Assembly (NCBI RefSeq): GCF_014268655.2
Contig: NZ_JABWQX020000001.1
Location: forward strand, 3,998,001 to 4,062,000
Direction: 5' to 3'
From: Pseudomonas marvdashtae
GTDB taxonomy: Bacteria; Pseudomonadota; Gammaproteobacteria; Pseudomonadales; Pseudomonadaceae
DNA length: 64,000 nt
Of the stretch, positions 1 through 10,400 are shown piece after piece; position 1 is the stretch's first letter, and each line of letters opens with the position of its first letter. The notes under the pieces are model-generated. The model was not told the origin of the DNA. It saw only the letters and a list, made by a program, of their open reading frames with translations, and did not search any database. Made by a program: the position numbers and the translations under genes.

Positions 1-90
1 GAGGATGGCCGCCTGACGCGCATGGACGAGTCGCAGCTGATCGCCACGGCCCAGGCCTGGGGACGCCGCGTCAGTGGCCAGAAAGAATGA
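1..90 (+). CDS. mtaD: 3' end of a TRZ/ATZ-family amidohydrolase (5'-methylthioadenosine/adenosine deaminase type), partial
   Basis: The first 30 codons of the window are open and end at TGA 88-90, giving the C-terminal 29 residues of a protein that starts upstream (last residues RVSGQKE). The fragment alone is too short to show catalytic residues. The call rests on known Pseudomonas gene order, in which the amidohydrolase that deaminates methylthioadenosine or related compounds sits directly upstream of ubiG. The stop is 58 bases before the ubiG start, so the two are probably co-transcribed. Confidence 0.6.
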   Translation, partial: EDGRLTRMDESQLIATAQAWGRRVSGQKE

Positions 91-148
91 CACACCCTTG
101 AGCCAAGGCTCGGGTACCCGATTTTTCAAGTTTTTCGAGGATCTGCAC

Positions 149-847
149 ATGAGCAACGTCGACCACGCTGAAATTGCCAAATTCGAAGCCCTGGCCCATC
201 GCTGGTGGGACCGCGAGAGCGAATTCAAACCGCTGCACGACATCAACCCGCTGCGGGTCAACTGGATCGACGAGCGGGTCAGCCTGGCCGGCAAGAAAGT
301 CCTCGACGTCGGCTGTGGTGGCGGCATCCTCAGCGAAGCCATGGCCTTGCGCGGCGCTACCGTGATGGGCATCGACATGGGCGAGGCGCCCCTGGCGGTT
401 GCGCAACTGCATCAACTGGAATCCGGCGTCAGCGTGGAATACCGGCAGACCACCGCCGAAGCCCTCGCCGAAGAAATGCCCGGGCAATTCGACGTGGTCA
501 CGTGCCTGGAGATGCTCGAACACGTGCCAGACCCCTCCTCGGTGATCCGGGCCTGCTTCCAGATGGTCAAGCCCGGCGGCCAGGTATTCTTCTCCACCAT
601 CAACCGCAACCCGAAGGCGTACCTGTTCGCAATCATCGGCGCCGAATACATCATGAAGCTGCTGCCGCGCGGCACCCATGACTTCAAGAAATTCATCCGT
701 CCTTCCGAACTGGGCGCCTGGAGCCGCATGGCCGGGCTGACCGTCAAGGACATCATCGGCCTGACTTACAACCCGCTGACCAAGCACTACAAGCTGGCCG
801 CCGACGTTGATGTCAACTACATGATCCAGACCCTGCGCGAGGAATAA
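149..847 (+). CDS. ubiG: Ubiquinone biosynthesis O-methyltransferase UbiG
   Basis: Cytosolic or membrane-associated SAM-dependent enzyme that carries out both O-methylations in ubiquinone synthesis. The protein has 232 residues, the usual family length, starting [23 protein letters not shown]-binding motif [10 protein letters not shown], is at residues 51-59, and a [11 protein letters not shown] post-motif segment follows. The frame is open further upstream (to 74), but the conserved family N-terminus begins at the ATG at 149. mupP starts 4 bases after its stop, so ubiG, mupP and probably yciK form one operon, as in other pseudomonads. Confidence 0.95.
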   Translation: MSNVDHAEIAKFEALAHRWWDRESEFKPLHDINPLRVNWIDERVSLAGKKVLDVGCGGGILSEAMALRGATVMGIDMGEAPLAVAQLHQLESGVSVEYRQTTAEALAEEMPGQFDVVTCLEMLEHVPDPSSVIRACFQMVKPGGQVFFSTINRNPKAYLFAIIGAEYIMKLLPRGTHDFKKFIRPSELGAWSRMAGLTVKDIIGLTYNPLTKHYKLAADVDVNYMIQTLREE

Positions 848-851
848 CTCG

Positions 852-1523
852 ATGCGTCTCAAAGCGGTTCTCTTCGACATGGACGGCACGCTGCTCGACA
901 CCGCGCCAGACTTCATCGCCATCTGCCAGGCCATGCGCGCCGACCGTGGCCTTCCCCCCATGAACACGCAGCACATCCGCGACGAGATTTCCGGCGGGGC
1001 CCGGGCGATGGTCGCGGTGACGTTTTCCATGGACCCGGAGTCGCCGGGCTTCGAGGAGCTGCGCCAGGAATTCCTCGACCGCTACCTCAAGGGATGCGCG
1101 GTCCATAGCCATCTGTTCGACGGCATGGCCGAGGTGCTCGCCGACATCGAAGCGGCCAACCTGATCTGGGGCGTGGTCACCAACAAGCCGGTGCGTTTCG
1201 CCGAACCGATCATGCAGCAACTGGGCTTGGCCGAGCGTTCGAAGGTGCTGGTCTGTCCCGACCATGTGAAAAACAGCAAGCCAGATCCCGAGCCGCTGAT
1301 CCTGGCGTGCAAACTGCTCGACCTGGACCCGGCCAGCGTGCTGTTCGTCGGTGATGACCTGCGCGACATCGAGTCCGGTCGCAGCGCCGGCACCAAGACC
1401 TGTGCGGTGACCTACGGTTACATCCACCCGGACGACAACCCTAAGCACTGGGGCGCGGATGTAGTGATCGACCATCCTTTGGCGCTGCGCGAAGTGCTGG
1501 ATAACGCGTTGTGCAGTTGCTGA
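852..1523 (+). CDS. mupP: N-acetylmuramic acid 6-phosphate phosphatase MupP (HAD family)
   Basis: HAD-superfamily hydrolase of 223 residues. Motif I DMDGT is at residues 9-13 with nucleophile Asp9 and acid/base Asp11. Motif II is the Thr-Asn of VVTNKP near residue 110, a Lys lies near 143 (NSKPDPEPL), and the motif IV GDD is at about 167-169. The family was once annotated as phosphoglycolate phosphatase. In Pseudomonas the copy next to ubiG dephosphorylates MurNAc-6-phosphate in the cell-wall recycling route that bypasses de novo UDP-MurNAc synthesis and affects fosfomycin and beta-lactam response. The assignment to MupP rather than Gph rests on this gene order. Confidence 0.88.
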   Translation: MRLKAVLFDMDGTLLDTAPDFIAICQAMRADRGLPPMNTQHIRDEISGGARAMVAVTFSMDPESPGFEELRQEFLDRYLKGCAVHSHLFDGMAEVLADIEAANLIWGVVTNKPVRFAEPIMQQLGLAERSKVLVCPDHVKNSKPDPEPLILACKLLDLDPASVLFVGDDLRDIESGRSAGTKTCAVTYGYIHPDDNPKHWGADVVIDHPLALREVLDNALCSC

Positions 1524-1544
1524 CCCGGTTCGACGAGGTGCTCT

Positions 1545-1638
1545 TGTGGCGAGGGAGCTTGCTCCCGCTGGACCGCGCAGCGGTCCCGAATCTGGCGACG
1601 ACTTCGTCGCCGAGCGGGAGCAAGCTCCCTCGCCACGA
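1545..1638. repeat. REP doublet (REPIN), copy 1
   Basis: Two inverted copies of a palindromic REP sequence enclose a short spacer. The left arm begins GTGGCGAGGGAGCTTGCTCC and the right arm ends with the reverse complement GGAGCAAGCTCCCTCGCCAC. It lies between mupP and yciK and should fold into a long hairpin in the operon transcript. Related copies occur at about 15508-15640 and 19491-19609. Such doublets are non-autonomous elements mobilised by RAYT transposases in the P. fluorescens group; no RAYT gene is in this window. Confidence 0.9.
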
Positions 1639-1700
1639 AAGCTCACCTGCCATGACTACTCTGAGTGACAAGTACGTGCTGCCATCTCTTGAGGTTTTTT

Positions 1701-2441
1701 ATGTTTGATTATTCCGCCCGTCCCGACCTGCTCGAAGGCCGGATTATCCTGGTCACCGGCGCCGGTCGCGGTATCGGGGCAGCTGCCGCCAAGGCTTACG
1801 CAGCCCACGGCGCTACCGTGCTGTTGCTGGGCAAGACCGAGGCCAACCTGACCCAGGTCTACGATGAAATCGAGGCGGCCGGTCATCCGCAGCCGGCGGT
1901 GATCCCCTTCAATCTCGAAACTGCCCTGCCCCATCAGTACGATGAACTGGCCGCGATGATCGAGACCGAATTCGGTCATCTGGACGGCCTGCTGCACAAC
2001 GCCTCGATCATTGGCCCGCGCACGCCGCTGGAGCAGTTGTCCGGCGAGAATTTCATGCGGGTGATGCAAGTCAACGTCAACGCCATGTTCATGCTCACCA
2101 GCACCTTGCTGCCGTTGCTCAAGCTGTCCAAGGATGCGTCCGTGGTGTTCACCTCCAGCAGCGTCGGGCGCAAGGGCCGGGCCTATTGGGGCGCCTATGG
2201 CGTGTCCAAGTTTGCCACCGAGGGGCTGATGCAGACGCTGGCCGACGAAGTCGACACGGTCGCGCCGGTGCGCTCCAACAGCATCAACCCCGGCGCCACC
2301 CGCACCAGCATGCGCGCCCAGGCCTATCCCGGAGAGAATCCACTCAACAACCCGACGCCTGAGGACATCATGCCGGTGTACTTGTACCTGATGGGCCCGG
2401 ACAGCCTCGGCGTCAACGGCCAGGCGTTCAACGCGCAATAA
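1701..2441 (+). CDS. yciK: YciK family short-chain dehydrogenase/reductase
   Basis: NAD(P)-dependent oxidoreductase of 246 residues with a Rossmann fold. The cofactor loop TGAGRGIG is at residues 19-26, the NNAG-equivalent reads HNAS, and the catalytic Ser-Tyr-Lys set is SSS...YWGAYGVSK near residues 150-167. The physiological substrate is unknown. The start at 1701 (MFDYSARPDLLEG) is chosen over an upstream codon at 1665 because a TTGAGG ribosome-binding site lies just before it and the family begins there. It is the third gene of the ubiG-mupP-yciK cluster, separated from mupP by the REPIN. Confidence 0.9.
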   Translation: MFDYSARPDLLEGRIILVTGAGRGIGAAAAKAYAAHGATVLLLGKTEANLTQVYDEIEAAGHPQPAVIPFNLETALPHQYDELAAMIETEFGHLDGLLHNASIIGPRTPLEQLSGENFMRVMQVNVNAMFMLTSTLLPLLKLSKDASVVFTSSSVGRKGRAYWGAYGVSKFATEGLMQTLADEVDTVAPVRSNSINPGATRTSMRAQAYPGENPLNNPTPEDIMPVYLYLMGPDSLGVNGQAFNAQ

Positions 2442-2798
2442 CGGCCATTCCCGCGTCGCGGCGATTTACCGTCGCGACGCGCCCTCCTTCGAGGCGACAC
2501 CCAGGCGAAACGCCAAGCCTCCGCCACGCCCCCCCCCCAGCGTCGGTTTTCGATCGCAAATTCTTGATTCGCCAGCGGTTTTTTAATAGATGAACCGAAT
2601 GGCACGACTTTCGCTCTAATCCTTTCAAACACGCCATGTCCGGCGAGTAGTGGACATCGAGATGGGACACGCCCGCCAGGGAAAGCGGACTAAACTCAAA
2701 TCAATGTCCTACGGGACTGACGGATCAGTACGACGCGCAGCTCAAAGCCGCTTCACCCCGCCGGCCAGGATCGATTCAGTTCAGGGGCCTCAAGCCAT
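2442..2798. other. Intergenic region with a perfect 9-bp inverted repeat
   Basis: No gene is supported in these 357 bases. A GC-rich inverted repeat (CGCGTCGCG at 2452-2460 with CGCGACGCG at 2473-2481, 12-base loop) sits just after the yciK stop. It probably ends or stabilises the ubiG-mupP-yciK transcript, but no T-run follows. An uninterrupted run of C occurs near 2530. The rest probably holds the promoter of the diguanylate cyclase gene at 2799. Confidence 0.5.
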
Positions 2799-3725
2799 AT
2801 GAAAACGCCCACACAGACCAAGGCGATCGACTTCGACAGCGCCAAGTTGCAGCGCCTGGGTTTTGCCCAGCCATCGCCGCTCGTGGCGCGACCCGTCAGC
2901 CCGTCCCAATTGCGCCAACAGTTGGGTCAACAGTTGCAGACAAGCCTGGAGCCACAAAGAATCCTCGGCCTGTTCTTCCGCGAAGTTCAACGGCTGGTGC
3001 CTCTGGATGCCTTGACCTACCAGCACAATCCCAGTGATCTGCGCCTGGAGTTCGGTCAGCGCGGGCATCACAAGCTCACCTATAACCTCAGCCATGAAGG
3101 CGAGCACTTGGGTGAACTGGTATTTCGCCGCAATCAACGCTTCGCCGAGTCGGAACAGAGCGAACTGGAGTCGATACTGTCGACGCTGTTCTTTCCGCTG
3201 CGCAACGCCTTGCTCTATCGCGCCGCCACCCAGAGCGCCCTGCGCGACCCGCTGACCGGTACGGGCAACCGCATCGCCATGGACCAGACGCTGGAACGCG
3301 AAATCGACATGGCCAGGCGTCACATGCAACCGCTGTCGCTGTTGATGCTGGACATCGACCATTTCAAGCGCGTCAACGACAGCCACGGGCATGGCGTCGG
3401 CGACGAAGTGCTCAAGGCCGTTGCCGACTCGATCAAGCATCAGTTGCGCAACGTGGACATGGTGTTCAGGTTTGGTGGCGAAGAGTTCTTGATCCTGCTG
3501 GCAAACACCAGCCGGGATGCCGCGGCCTTGGTCGGTGAACGGCTGCGTTTCGCGGCTCAGGCGCAGGATTACTTTGCTGCTGGCACGAGGATCGAATTGA
3601 CGGTCAGCCTGGGATGCTCGACGTTGCTGCCGGCCGAGTCAGCCGAGAGTCTGTTGCGTCGGGCTGACAGTGCGTTGTATGTGGCAAAGCGTGAGGGGCG
3701 CAACCGTCTGGCTATGGCGGGCTGA
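2799..3725 (+). CDS. Diguanylate cyclase (GGDEF domain)
   Basis: Soluble protein of 308 residues with no membrane segment. An N-terminal region of about 140 residues, probably a divergent sensory domain, precedes a GGDEF domain at about 145-305. The active-site motif is GGEEF at residues 226-230, a functional variant of GGDEF. An inhibitory RxxD site (RNVD, 217-220) lies five residues before it. The protein should therefore make cyclic di-GMP from two GTP and be product-inhibited. It lies downstream of the ubiG cluster, as in other pseudomonads, but has its own long leader region. The input signal is not evident. Confidence 0.88.
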   Translation: MKTPTQTKAIDFDSAKLQRLGFAQPSPLVARPVSPSQLRQQLGQQLQTSLEPQRILGLFFREVQRLVPLDALTYQHNPSDLRLEFGQRGHHKLTYNLSHEGEHLGELVFRRNQRFAESEQSELESILSTLFFPLRNALLYRAATQSALRDPLTGTGNRIAMDQTLEREIDMARRHMQPLSLLMLDIDHFKRVNDSHGHGVGDEVLKAVADSIKHQLRNVDMVFRFGGEEFLILLANTSRDAAALVGERLRFAAQAQDYFAAGTRIELTVSLGCSTLLPAESAESLLRRADSALYVAKREGRNRLAMAG

Positions 3726-3755
3726 CAGCCGACCTGGTTTGATGGGAGCGCGTCT

Positions 3756-3791
3756 CCCCTGTGGTAGCGAGGTTGCTCGCTTCCACAGGGG
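3756..3791. terminator. Inverted repeat between convergent genes
   Basis: CCCCTGTGG at 3756-3764 pairs with CCACAGGGG at 3783-3791, and AGCGAG pairs with CTCGCT inside, with GTTG at the tip. It sits between the stops of two convergent genes (3725 and 3808) and can fold on either strand. There is no T-run, so it is either a REP-like element or a weak bidirectional terminator. Confidence 0.55.
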
Positions 3792-3807
3792 TGACGCTAT
3801 CGGGGGA

Positions 3808-4611
3808 TCAGCTTCCGGCTAACGCCAGACGCTCACGAGCGGCCGAAGGTTTTCCGGCAGCTTCCGATTGCTCCAGCTGCATGCATCGCTCCAGGAACAG
3901 GTACATGTAGTCGTAGCTTTTGCACACGGCCTGGCGCAGTTCCATTTGCAGCGCCTTGCTCGGGTTCATGCCCGCCAGCGTGCAGATGATTTCCAACGCT
4001 TCCCACGGATGAGCGTCGTCATATTGGGCGTGCATCTTCAGCCACTTCATGGCTCGCTTGCGGTCTTCCTCGGCGAATGCCGACGCATAGACTCCGTTGG
4101 AACACACCAGCGCCGACCACTCCCCGGTCGCGCCCTCGATGGCATAGTTGGTCGCAGCGATGGCCACGATCAGCGAGTCCGCCGAGCTGGTGTGCCAGCA
4201 CCAATGACTCAGTGCGTGCAGTTCGGGCGGCACCTGCTGTGCTTGCAGGTCCTCGAGCGTCACGCCATGGGCCGCGCTCCAGTTCACCCAGTAGTCGGCG
4301 TGATTGAGTTCGACACGAATGTTGCGCATCAGCCAGCGACGCGCCATGTCCTCGCCGGGATGGCGGGCGAAGCGTGTCTTGGTGAGGTTCTGTGCCATGT
4401 ATAAAGCGAACTGTTCAACGACCGGCCAACCACCGATAAGGTAGTGGCGCATGGTCTTGGCGCTGAGCTTGTTATCGCGCATGCGTTGATACAGCTCGTG
4501 TTCGACAACCCGGCGCTTGCTCTCGCTGCAATCGGCAATGAGCTGTTGTGCCCATTTTGGATAGCTTTCAGCGTCCATGAGCGGGCCTGTTCGGTTGAAT
4601 GTCTCGATCAC
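3808..4611 (-). CDS. TenA / haem-oxygenase-like iron-containing oxidase family protein
   Basis: Predicted all-helical protein of 267 residues resembling the TenA/PqqC/haem-oxygenase-like superfamily. Conserved acidic and histidine positions are seen in VELNHADYWVNW (about 115-126), in NYAIEGATGEWS (about 170-181) and in HAQYDDAHPWEALEI (about 204-218); these could bind a di-iron centre. The exact substrate is unknown. I take the GTG at 4611 as start because AAAAGGAG precedes it at good spacing and the upstream part of the frame looks non-coding. It lies 46 bases after the stop of the GGDEF-EAL gene, so the two are probably co-transcribed. Confidence 0.7.
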   Translation of the reverse strand: MIETFNRTGPLMDAESYPKWAQQLIADCSESKRRVVEHELYQRMRDNKLSAKTMRHYLIGGWPVVEQFALYMAQNLTKTRFARHPGEDMARRWLMRNIRVELNHADYWVNWSAAHGVTLEDLQAQQVPPELHALSHWCWHTSSADSLIVAIAATNYAIEGATGEWSALVCSNGVYASAFAEEDRKRAMKWLKMHAQYDDAHPWEALEIICTLAGMNPSKALQMELRQAVCKSYDYMYLFLERCMQLEQSEAAGKPSAARERLALAGS

Positions 4612-4657
4612 TGTCGGGCTCCTTTTGATTGTGATTTTCTGCGGACCAACGAGAGTT

Positions 4658-7117
4658 TCAGCGGAACGTGCCGGGGGCCTTGAATAACAACGGTTGAGGC
4701 CTGGCCGGCCGGCATTGCAAGGTGTCACAGGTAAACATCTGTGGCCGCTCGATGACATACCCCTGAGCGAAATCCACCCCGATCTCCAACAGCGCCTGTT
4801 CGATCTGTGCCGTTTCTACAAACTCGGCAATCGTACGCTTACCCATGACGTGGCCGATGTGATTGATCACTTCGACCATTGCCCGGTTAATCGGGTCGTC
4901 CAGCATATCCTTTACGAAACTCCCATCGATCTTCAAGAAGTCTACAGGTAAATGTTTCAAGTAAGCGAACGAAGACATTCCGGCGCAAAAGTCATCCAGC
5001 GAAAAATAACAGCCCAAACCTTTGAGTTCATTGATAAATCGAATCGCGCTGCCCAAATTTGAAATTGCGCTGGTCTCGGTAATTTCAAAACAAATCATTT
5101 CTGGGGGGATGGAGTATGCCGCAAACTGTTTACGCAGGAAGTCCAGGAACGCCTGATCTCCTATAGTTGTGCCTGACAGATTAATCGCACACATGGCCAA
5201 CGGCCCCTGTCGCGGTTCATTCAGGCATTGGCGAATGATCTTGAAGACATTCTCCACCACCCAACGGTCCAGCGAAGTCATCAGTCCATAACGCTCCGCG
5301 GCTGGAATGAAACTGTCCGGCAGGATCATCCGGCCCGCCTCGTCATGCAGGCGCAGCAGGATCTCGATGTGTCCGCCGCCATGGTCACCCGGGCCCAGCG
5401 CGGCAATTTCCTGGGCGTAGAGACAGAAGCGATTTTCCTCCAACGCCATGTGCAGGCGTTGGACCCAAGCCATTTCGCCGAACCGCAGGGACAGTTCCGA
5501 ATCGTCGGCATGGTAGACCTGGACCCGGTTCCGGCCCTTCTCCTTGGCCATGTAGCACGCCATGTCCGCAGCGCGCAGGGATGCTTCCAGCGTCGTCGGG
5601 CTCTGGGATATGTGCACCAGACCGATGCTGACGGTGGTTACGAATGGCCGGCCTTTCCAGACAAAATGCAGGTTCTGCACGGTCTGGCGCAGGCCTTCCG
5701 CGATTTTTTCCGCAGCCTCCGGCGCGCAGTTTTCCAACAAAATGCCGAACTCATCGCCACCCAGTCGGGCCAACGTGTCGTTTTCCCTCAGCCCCGATTG
5801 CAGCAAGGCACAAATATGCCGCAACAGTTCATCACCCGCCGCGTGGCCACAGGTGTCGTTGACCAACTTGAACTGGTCCAGGTCGAGGAACATCAAGGCG
5901 TGGCGCCCGATTTGGCGCGTCAGGTTATGCAGGGCCTGTTCGAGGCGGTATTCGAATTCGCGGCGGTTTGCCAGGCCGGTCAGGGCATCGTGCGTGGCCT
6001 GCCATGACAGGTTGGCGATGTACTGGCGCTCCTGGGTCATGTCGTGCAGCACCAGCACCGCGCCGCTGACCTTGCCGGCATGGCGGATCGGCGCCCCCAC
6101 CAGCGTGACCGAGACGGTGCTGCCGTCGAGCCTCTGGATCAGCTTGGAATGTTCGCTACCGCCGCCAAGTCGCCCGCTGAGGATGTGTTCGATCAGCGTC
6201 AGCCCCTCGGTCTGGGCGTTGTCGTCGAGCAAATTGAACAGCGCCGCCAGGGGCAGCCCCGCCGCATGCTCGGCTTTCCAATGGGTCATCGCTTCGGCAG
6301 CGGGGTTCATGTAGGCGATGGCGCCGTCGACGTCCGTGGTGATCACACCGTCGCCGATCGATTGCAGGGTGATTTGCGCCCGCTCCTTCTCCAATTGCAG
6401 CGCATTGGCGAAGACTTGTCGCTGGGCCAACAACTTATGCGTGCGCAGCAGTGCCAGGACGATCAGCCCCAAGGCCGTGGCGAAATTGGTCACCAGCAAC
6501 AGGCGCAGGATGAAACGCGACCCTTCGCCCAACGCATCGCTGAACGCCTTGGCAGCCGGCGTGACGGAATCGTTGATCGCGAAAATCTGCGCTTTCCAGC
6601 CGCGGACATCGGCGTCCGAGACCTCTCCCGCCGTGATGCTGCGATGCATCTGCCGGGCGACATTATCCAGTTCGGTCAGGTAGCCATCGCCAACCGTCCA
6701 TAAATCGATGGCTTCTTCCAGGTAACTGAAATGGCGAAAATTGAGGTACAGCCAGATCAGGCTGGACACGTCGTCCGGATGGTTGCCACCTTGAAGAATC
6801 CCGGTCCGTGCCGCTTCGAGATCCGGCGGATCGCGGTCCAGGGCAACGCGCAAATCATGTCCGCCCTCGGGTACGGCGATGGCTTGTTGATACTTGCGAA
6901 AAATCGCCTCGTCACGGCTGTCGGCGTAGAGATTGAGATAATAGATGGCGTCTTTCTGGCCCTTGGACCAAAGGCTCTCCCCCGCCACGTAACCGCGAAC
7001 CGCAGACAATACGTAAAGGCTGACCCCCCCAAGCAATGCTTGAAATAGCACAACAGCAATAAAGGGCCAGACGATGCCCAACAACCGTGGCGTTCCGAGC
7101 GTCCGCTTTTGCTTCAT
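4658..7117 (-). CDS. Membrane-bound PAS-GGDEF-EAL cyclic di-GMP enzyme
   Basis: Protein of 819 residues. It has two transmembrane segments (about 13-38 and 200-225) bracketing a periplasmic helical sensor, then a PAS domain (about 250-365), a GGDEF domain (about 370-535) and an EAL domain (about 555-800). The cyclase motif GGDEF is intact at 453-457 with an RxxD inhibitory site REND at 444-447. In the EAL domain the metal and catalytic set appears complete: Glu585 (in EILLR, a variant of EALLR), Asn646, Glu678/Glu681, Asp708-Asp709 and Lys729. The protein could thus make or degrade cyclic di-GMP; which activity dominates cannot be read from sequence. A GGGA ribosome-binding site precedes the ATG. 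Confidence 0.88.
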   Translation of the reverse strand: MKQKRTLGTPRLLGIVWPFIAVVLFQALLGGVSLYVLSAVRGYVAGESLWSKGQKDAIYYLNLYADSRDEAIFRKYQQAIAVPEGGHDLRVALDRDPPDLEAARTGILQGGNHPDDVSSLIWLYLNFRHFSYLEEAIDLWTVGDGYLTELDNVARQMHRSITAGEVSDADVRGWKAQIFAINDSVTPAAKAFSDALGEGSRFILRLLLVTNFATALGLIVLALLRTHKLLAQRQVFANALQLEKERAQITLQSIGDGVITTDVDGAIAYMNPAAEAMTHWKAEHAAGLPLAALFNLLDDNAQTEGLTLIEHILSGRLGGGSEHSKLIQRLDGSTVSVTLVGAPIRHAGKVSGAVLVLHDMTQERQYIANLSWQATHDALTGLANRREFEYRLEQALHNLTRQIGRHALMFLDLDQFKLVNDTCGHAAGDELLRHICALLQSGLRENDTLARLGGDEFGILLENCAPEAAEKIAEGLRQTVQNLHFVWKGRPFVTTVSIGLVHISQSPTTLEASLRAADMACYMAKEKGRNRVQVYHADDSELSLRFGEMAWVQRLHMALEENRFCLYAQEIAALGPGDHGGGHIEILLRLHDEAGRMILPDSFIPAAERYGLMTSLDRWVVENVFKIIRQCLNEPRQGPLAMCAINLSGTTIGDQAFLDFLRKQFAAYSIPPEMICFEITETSAISNLGSAIRFINELKGLGCYFSLDDFCAGMSSFAYLKHLPVDFLKIDGSFVKDMLDDPINRAMVEVINHIGHVMGKRTIAEFVETAQIEQALLEIGVDFAQGYVIERPQMFTCDTLQCRPARPQPLLFKAPGTFR

Positions 7118-7402
7118 GAGGTCCCTTGCACAGATAGCAGCGATCGGCGTTGACGCCGGTCATCCCAGCAAGACTAGGAGGCGCAGCGGTTCCCCGCAAG
7201 AGGCGGCACATTTATTTGCTGCCCTGCAACCCCACGGACCTGGCGCAAGAGAAGGATCAGCAGCGCCTTTGGACACTCGCGCCCCGATAGTTTTGCCGCG
7301 ATATACATATGTACCACAACCATTTTTTTCGGAGTGCTTTGATACTTCCCCCTGACATTGCGAATGATCGCTAACGGGGGCCCGTATTAACCACCGAGAA
7401 CC

Positions 7403-10400
7403 ATGGATATGTCATCACTACTCACTCTCGACCCGCCAATGGCCTCATCACTGAGCCCGGTCCCGTCCCCTGACGAAAAATATCAAGGCTTGTTGGGCGA
7501 CTACGATTCTTTGCTTTCGCTGATCCGAAACACATCCCCCGAGAAGCTTGCCAATACCTTGATAAAACCAAAGCGTTGTTCTCCGATGTACTTGGAGGAC
7601 GAGACCGGACAGCGCTCGCTACAAGCGTTGGCGCAAAATGAAGACTACCGGGCATCGTGCAAAACAGTAGGAGCCTCACCGCACCGTTTAACCGTCACGT
7701 TGAAAGACGGAAAAGCCGTCTACGAAACACAGTCGAGCGACAGCGAAGTCACCATTGCAATTCCGCTTGGCAAGAATCCCGTATGGGACGGGTGGCTTTC
7801 CAGTATTGAAAAAGCCGTTCTAAAACTTGGAGGCCAGATTCGTCAGAATGGCGAGGTTACGTTCGCAAGAATGGCCTGGTTCTACGGGATCCCGCTCCCC
7901 GATCCGCTGGATGATCAACAATGCGAAGCCGCGATCCAGGCACTGGAAGAAAAGCGCGCCCGTCATTCACTGGGACTGGGCGATGCATTCCGTCTCGACG
8001 GACTGGGTCACGGCTGCGCCGTCGAGGACAAGTCCGTCGACGATCTGATCATGGAAACGATGCGTGAACGCCTTCCCCAACTTCGCACATCATTACTGGC
8101 CCACCTCAGTTCGATAGACATAGCCAGCCTGACGATCCAGGACCTACGAGCGAAACCATCGTTTTATCTCGAAAAAATCCTGTTGTCAGAAGAAGCTGAG
8201 GCGTTGACGGAAGCCCTGTTGCGAGCCTTGGAATGGTACGGCGGTAATCACGGCGAAGACAGTGCTCCAAGCGTGCGAATCAAATTGCTGGTCAAAGCCA
8301 TTGATCTTTGGTTGCGGGCAGGGAAACCCGAGCAAGATGGCGCTATCGCCGGCTATCAATGGCAGGCACCCTCCAATTGGGGCAAGAGCTACGAAGCGAT
8401 ATGGCTGGCGTTCGAGTCGCATCTACTTACTTCGAAACGCGCTTCATCGGTGAATGAATCCGTCCTGCTGGCCTGTTTGTATCGCTCATCGTTTCCCCTG
8501 GACTTCCAGATCCCCGACATTCCCTCGGAACTGCCCTACCGGAGCTCGACTGTCTGGGTCAACTTTGTCCATGGCGTCCAGCTTGCCAACACCCTTGATC
8601 CAACGCTGCTGCAACGATTGAGCGTTCAGCAACTGATTGACCTGCCCGCCGAATACATGGATGAAGGCAACGCCGAAGATCTAAAACTTGCCTCCCTGAC
8701 CAGACTTCAACCCGCTCTGGACTGGGCGATCACCAATGGCTTCGTTCCTGAACGTACCGATGCAGACTACTCGGTGCAGACCCTCGAAAAGGTGATGCAA
8801 AAACTCGATGAGGCTATTACTCAATTGAGTAGTGCTATCACCGATCTCGACAAACGTCCGCCCGACAGACTGGAGATCGCGACACTTGAGCTGACCAAGC
8901 TACTTGGACATAGCCGTTTCTTGACGGAATGGAAACTGGAGAAAGAGGCCTCCGCATTCTCTACCGGGAGTGGTACATGGAAAAGCGGACCGCCAATCGA
9001 CCACTATTATTCGCTTGTTGATATCTATGCCTCTGGAGAGTTGAGCAAGGCAAAATGGTACATCAATCCGCCATCTTCGGCGTGGTTAACCCTGTCCGAA
9101 GCCGGCATAGTAAATACCAATCTTTTCGGTCGTGGGCTCAAAGGAAAAGCACTGCCAAATATAAAAAACATATTCGACACCCGCTTCAAGGATTACATCA
9201 AGCTAATTAGCGGCGCCTACCAGCGATTGATCATTCACCAACTCGCGTCGCTTCCTTTGATTGATCGACGGGCATTGGAGTACGGCATCGTCAAGCTATA
9301 CAGCCTCAGACAGCCCACGGGTGATATCGGCGGCGTGATTGGAGTCGCAGAGGAAACGTTACCCCTGCGCGCTCGCTGCGGCTTTATTTTAGAAGCAACT
9401 TACGACGGCAAGGCAAGGTACTACGAACTTGTGCCGCGAGCGGGTGTCATTCGTCCCCGGCTGGATATCATGCCGCACCATATCGGCGTCACTACAACGT
9501 TTGCAGTGCAGATGAACCTTGCCGAACAAATTCGTCCCGGCTTTTTTGGGTCGTTCCAAGATAAAAATACAGAGCTACCTTTTGATTGGAACGCTCACGT
9601 CAACGGAACAGTTCCCGAAAAAGATATGCAATGCCAAGCTATCATGGACCAAATGGGTGGCACGCTGGGTAGATTAATGAACAGTGATCTCCCCCACATT
9701 ACACCTACCACCTTGGAATCAACGTCCATTCAGTCGATCGTCAAACATATTGCCGACCGCCTCCTTTTTATTGACGAAACGGAGTTGCGCCGCACCTGTT
9801 ACGGCCAAACCAAATTTGAACGCCAACAGGCGAATCTTGACGGGGTAATAAGCGTAATAAAATCATTCATTCCATTCTGGGACAGCATAGAGAACCTGAG
9901 TTCAGGCAAACGAAAGAAAGTAAATGAAGGTTTATTGGGTTTAACCTTAGACCTCGCAGCCTTCGTATTTCCGTTTGGGAAATTTGCGTCCGGTTCCATG
10001 AAGATAATCAGAGCAGGGGGCAAACTTACCCTCACAAGAAAACTGCCTTCGCTTGCACAAAAAGTAGGCGTTCTCCTCAATTCCACCTTGAATCCACTCG
10101 ATGGTATTCCCTCGCTGCTCAAGGGGGGCGGCCTGGGCCTGTTCAGACTCAGTAAAAAAGGCTATCTCAGCCTCAAGAAATTAAGCGGCCGAGCAGGTCA
10201 ATACGACCTTTTGAAAGGCGTGCCTCAAGCGACCGATCCGGGACGATGGCGTCCTCTGTCGACAAAAGATCGACTGGCCACGGTCTATGAAATTGAAGAT
10301 GCCCCGGTGCGCAATATCGCCTCCCACGGCAAATCCGACTTTCGCTTTGTCGACCCTCTGTCCACCAAACCCTACGGACCTGCCCTGACGGCTGAACGTT

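Noticed and set aside
71..1030. Long open frames opposite ubiG, mupP and other chromosomal genes
   Set aside because: They are mirror frames typical of high-GC DNA; the plus-strand genes have clear families, conserved lengths and starts.
2530..2538. Run of C after yciK as a phase-variable tract
   Set aside because: It lies well inside a non-coding gap with no ORF or promoter element clearly dependent on its length.
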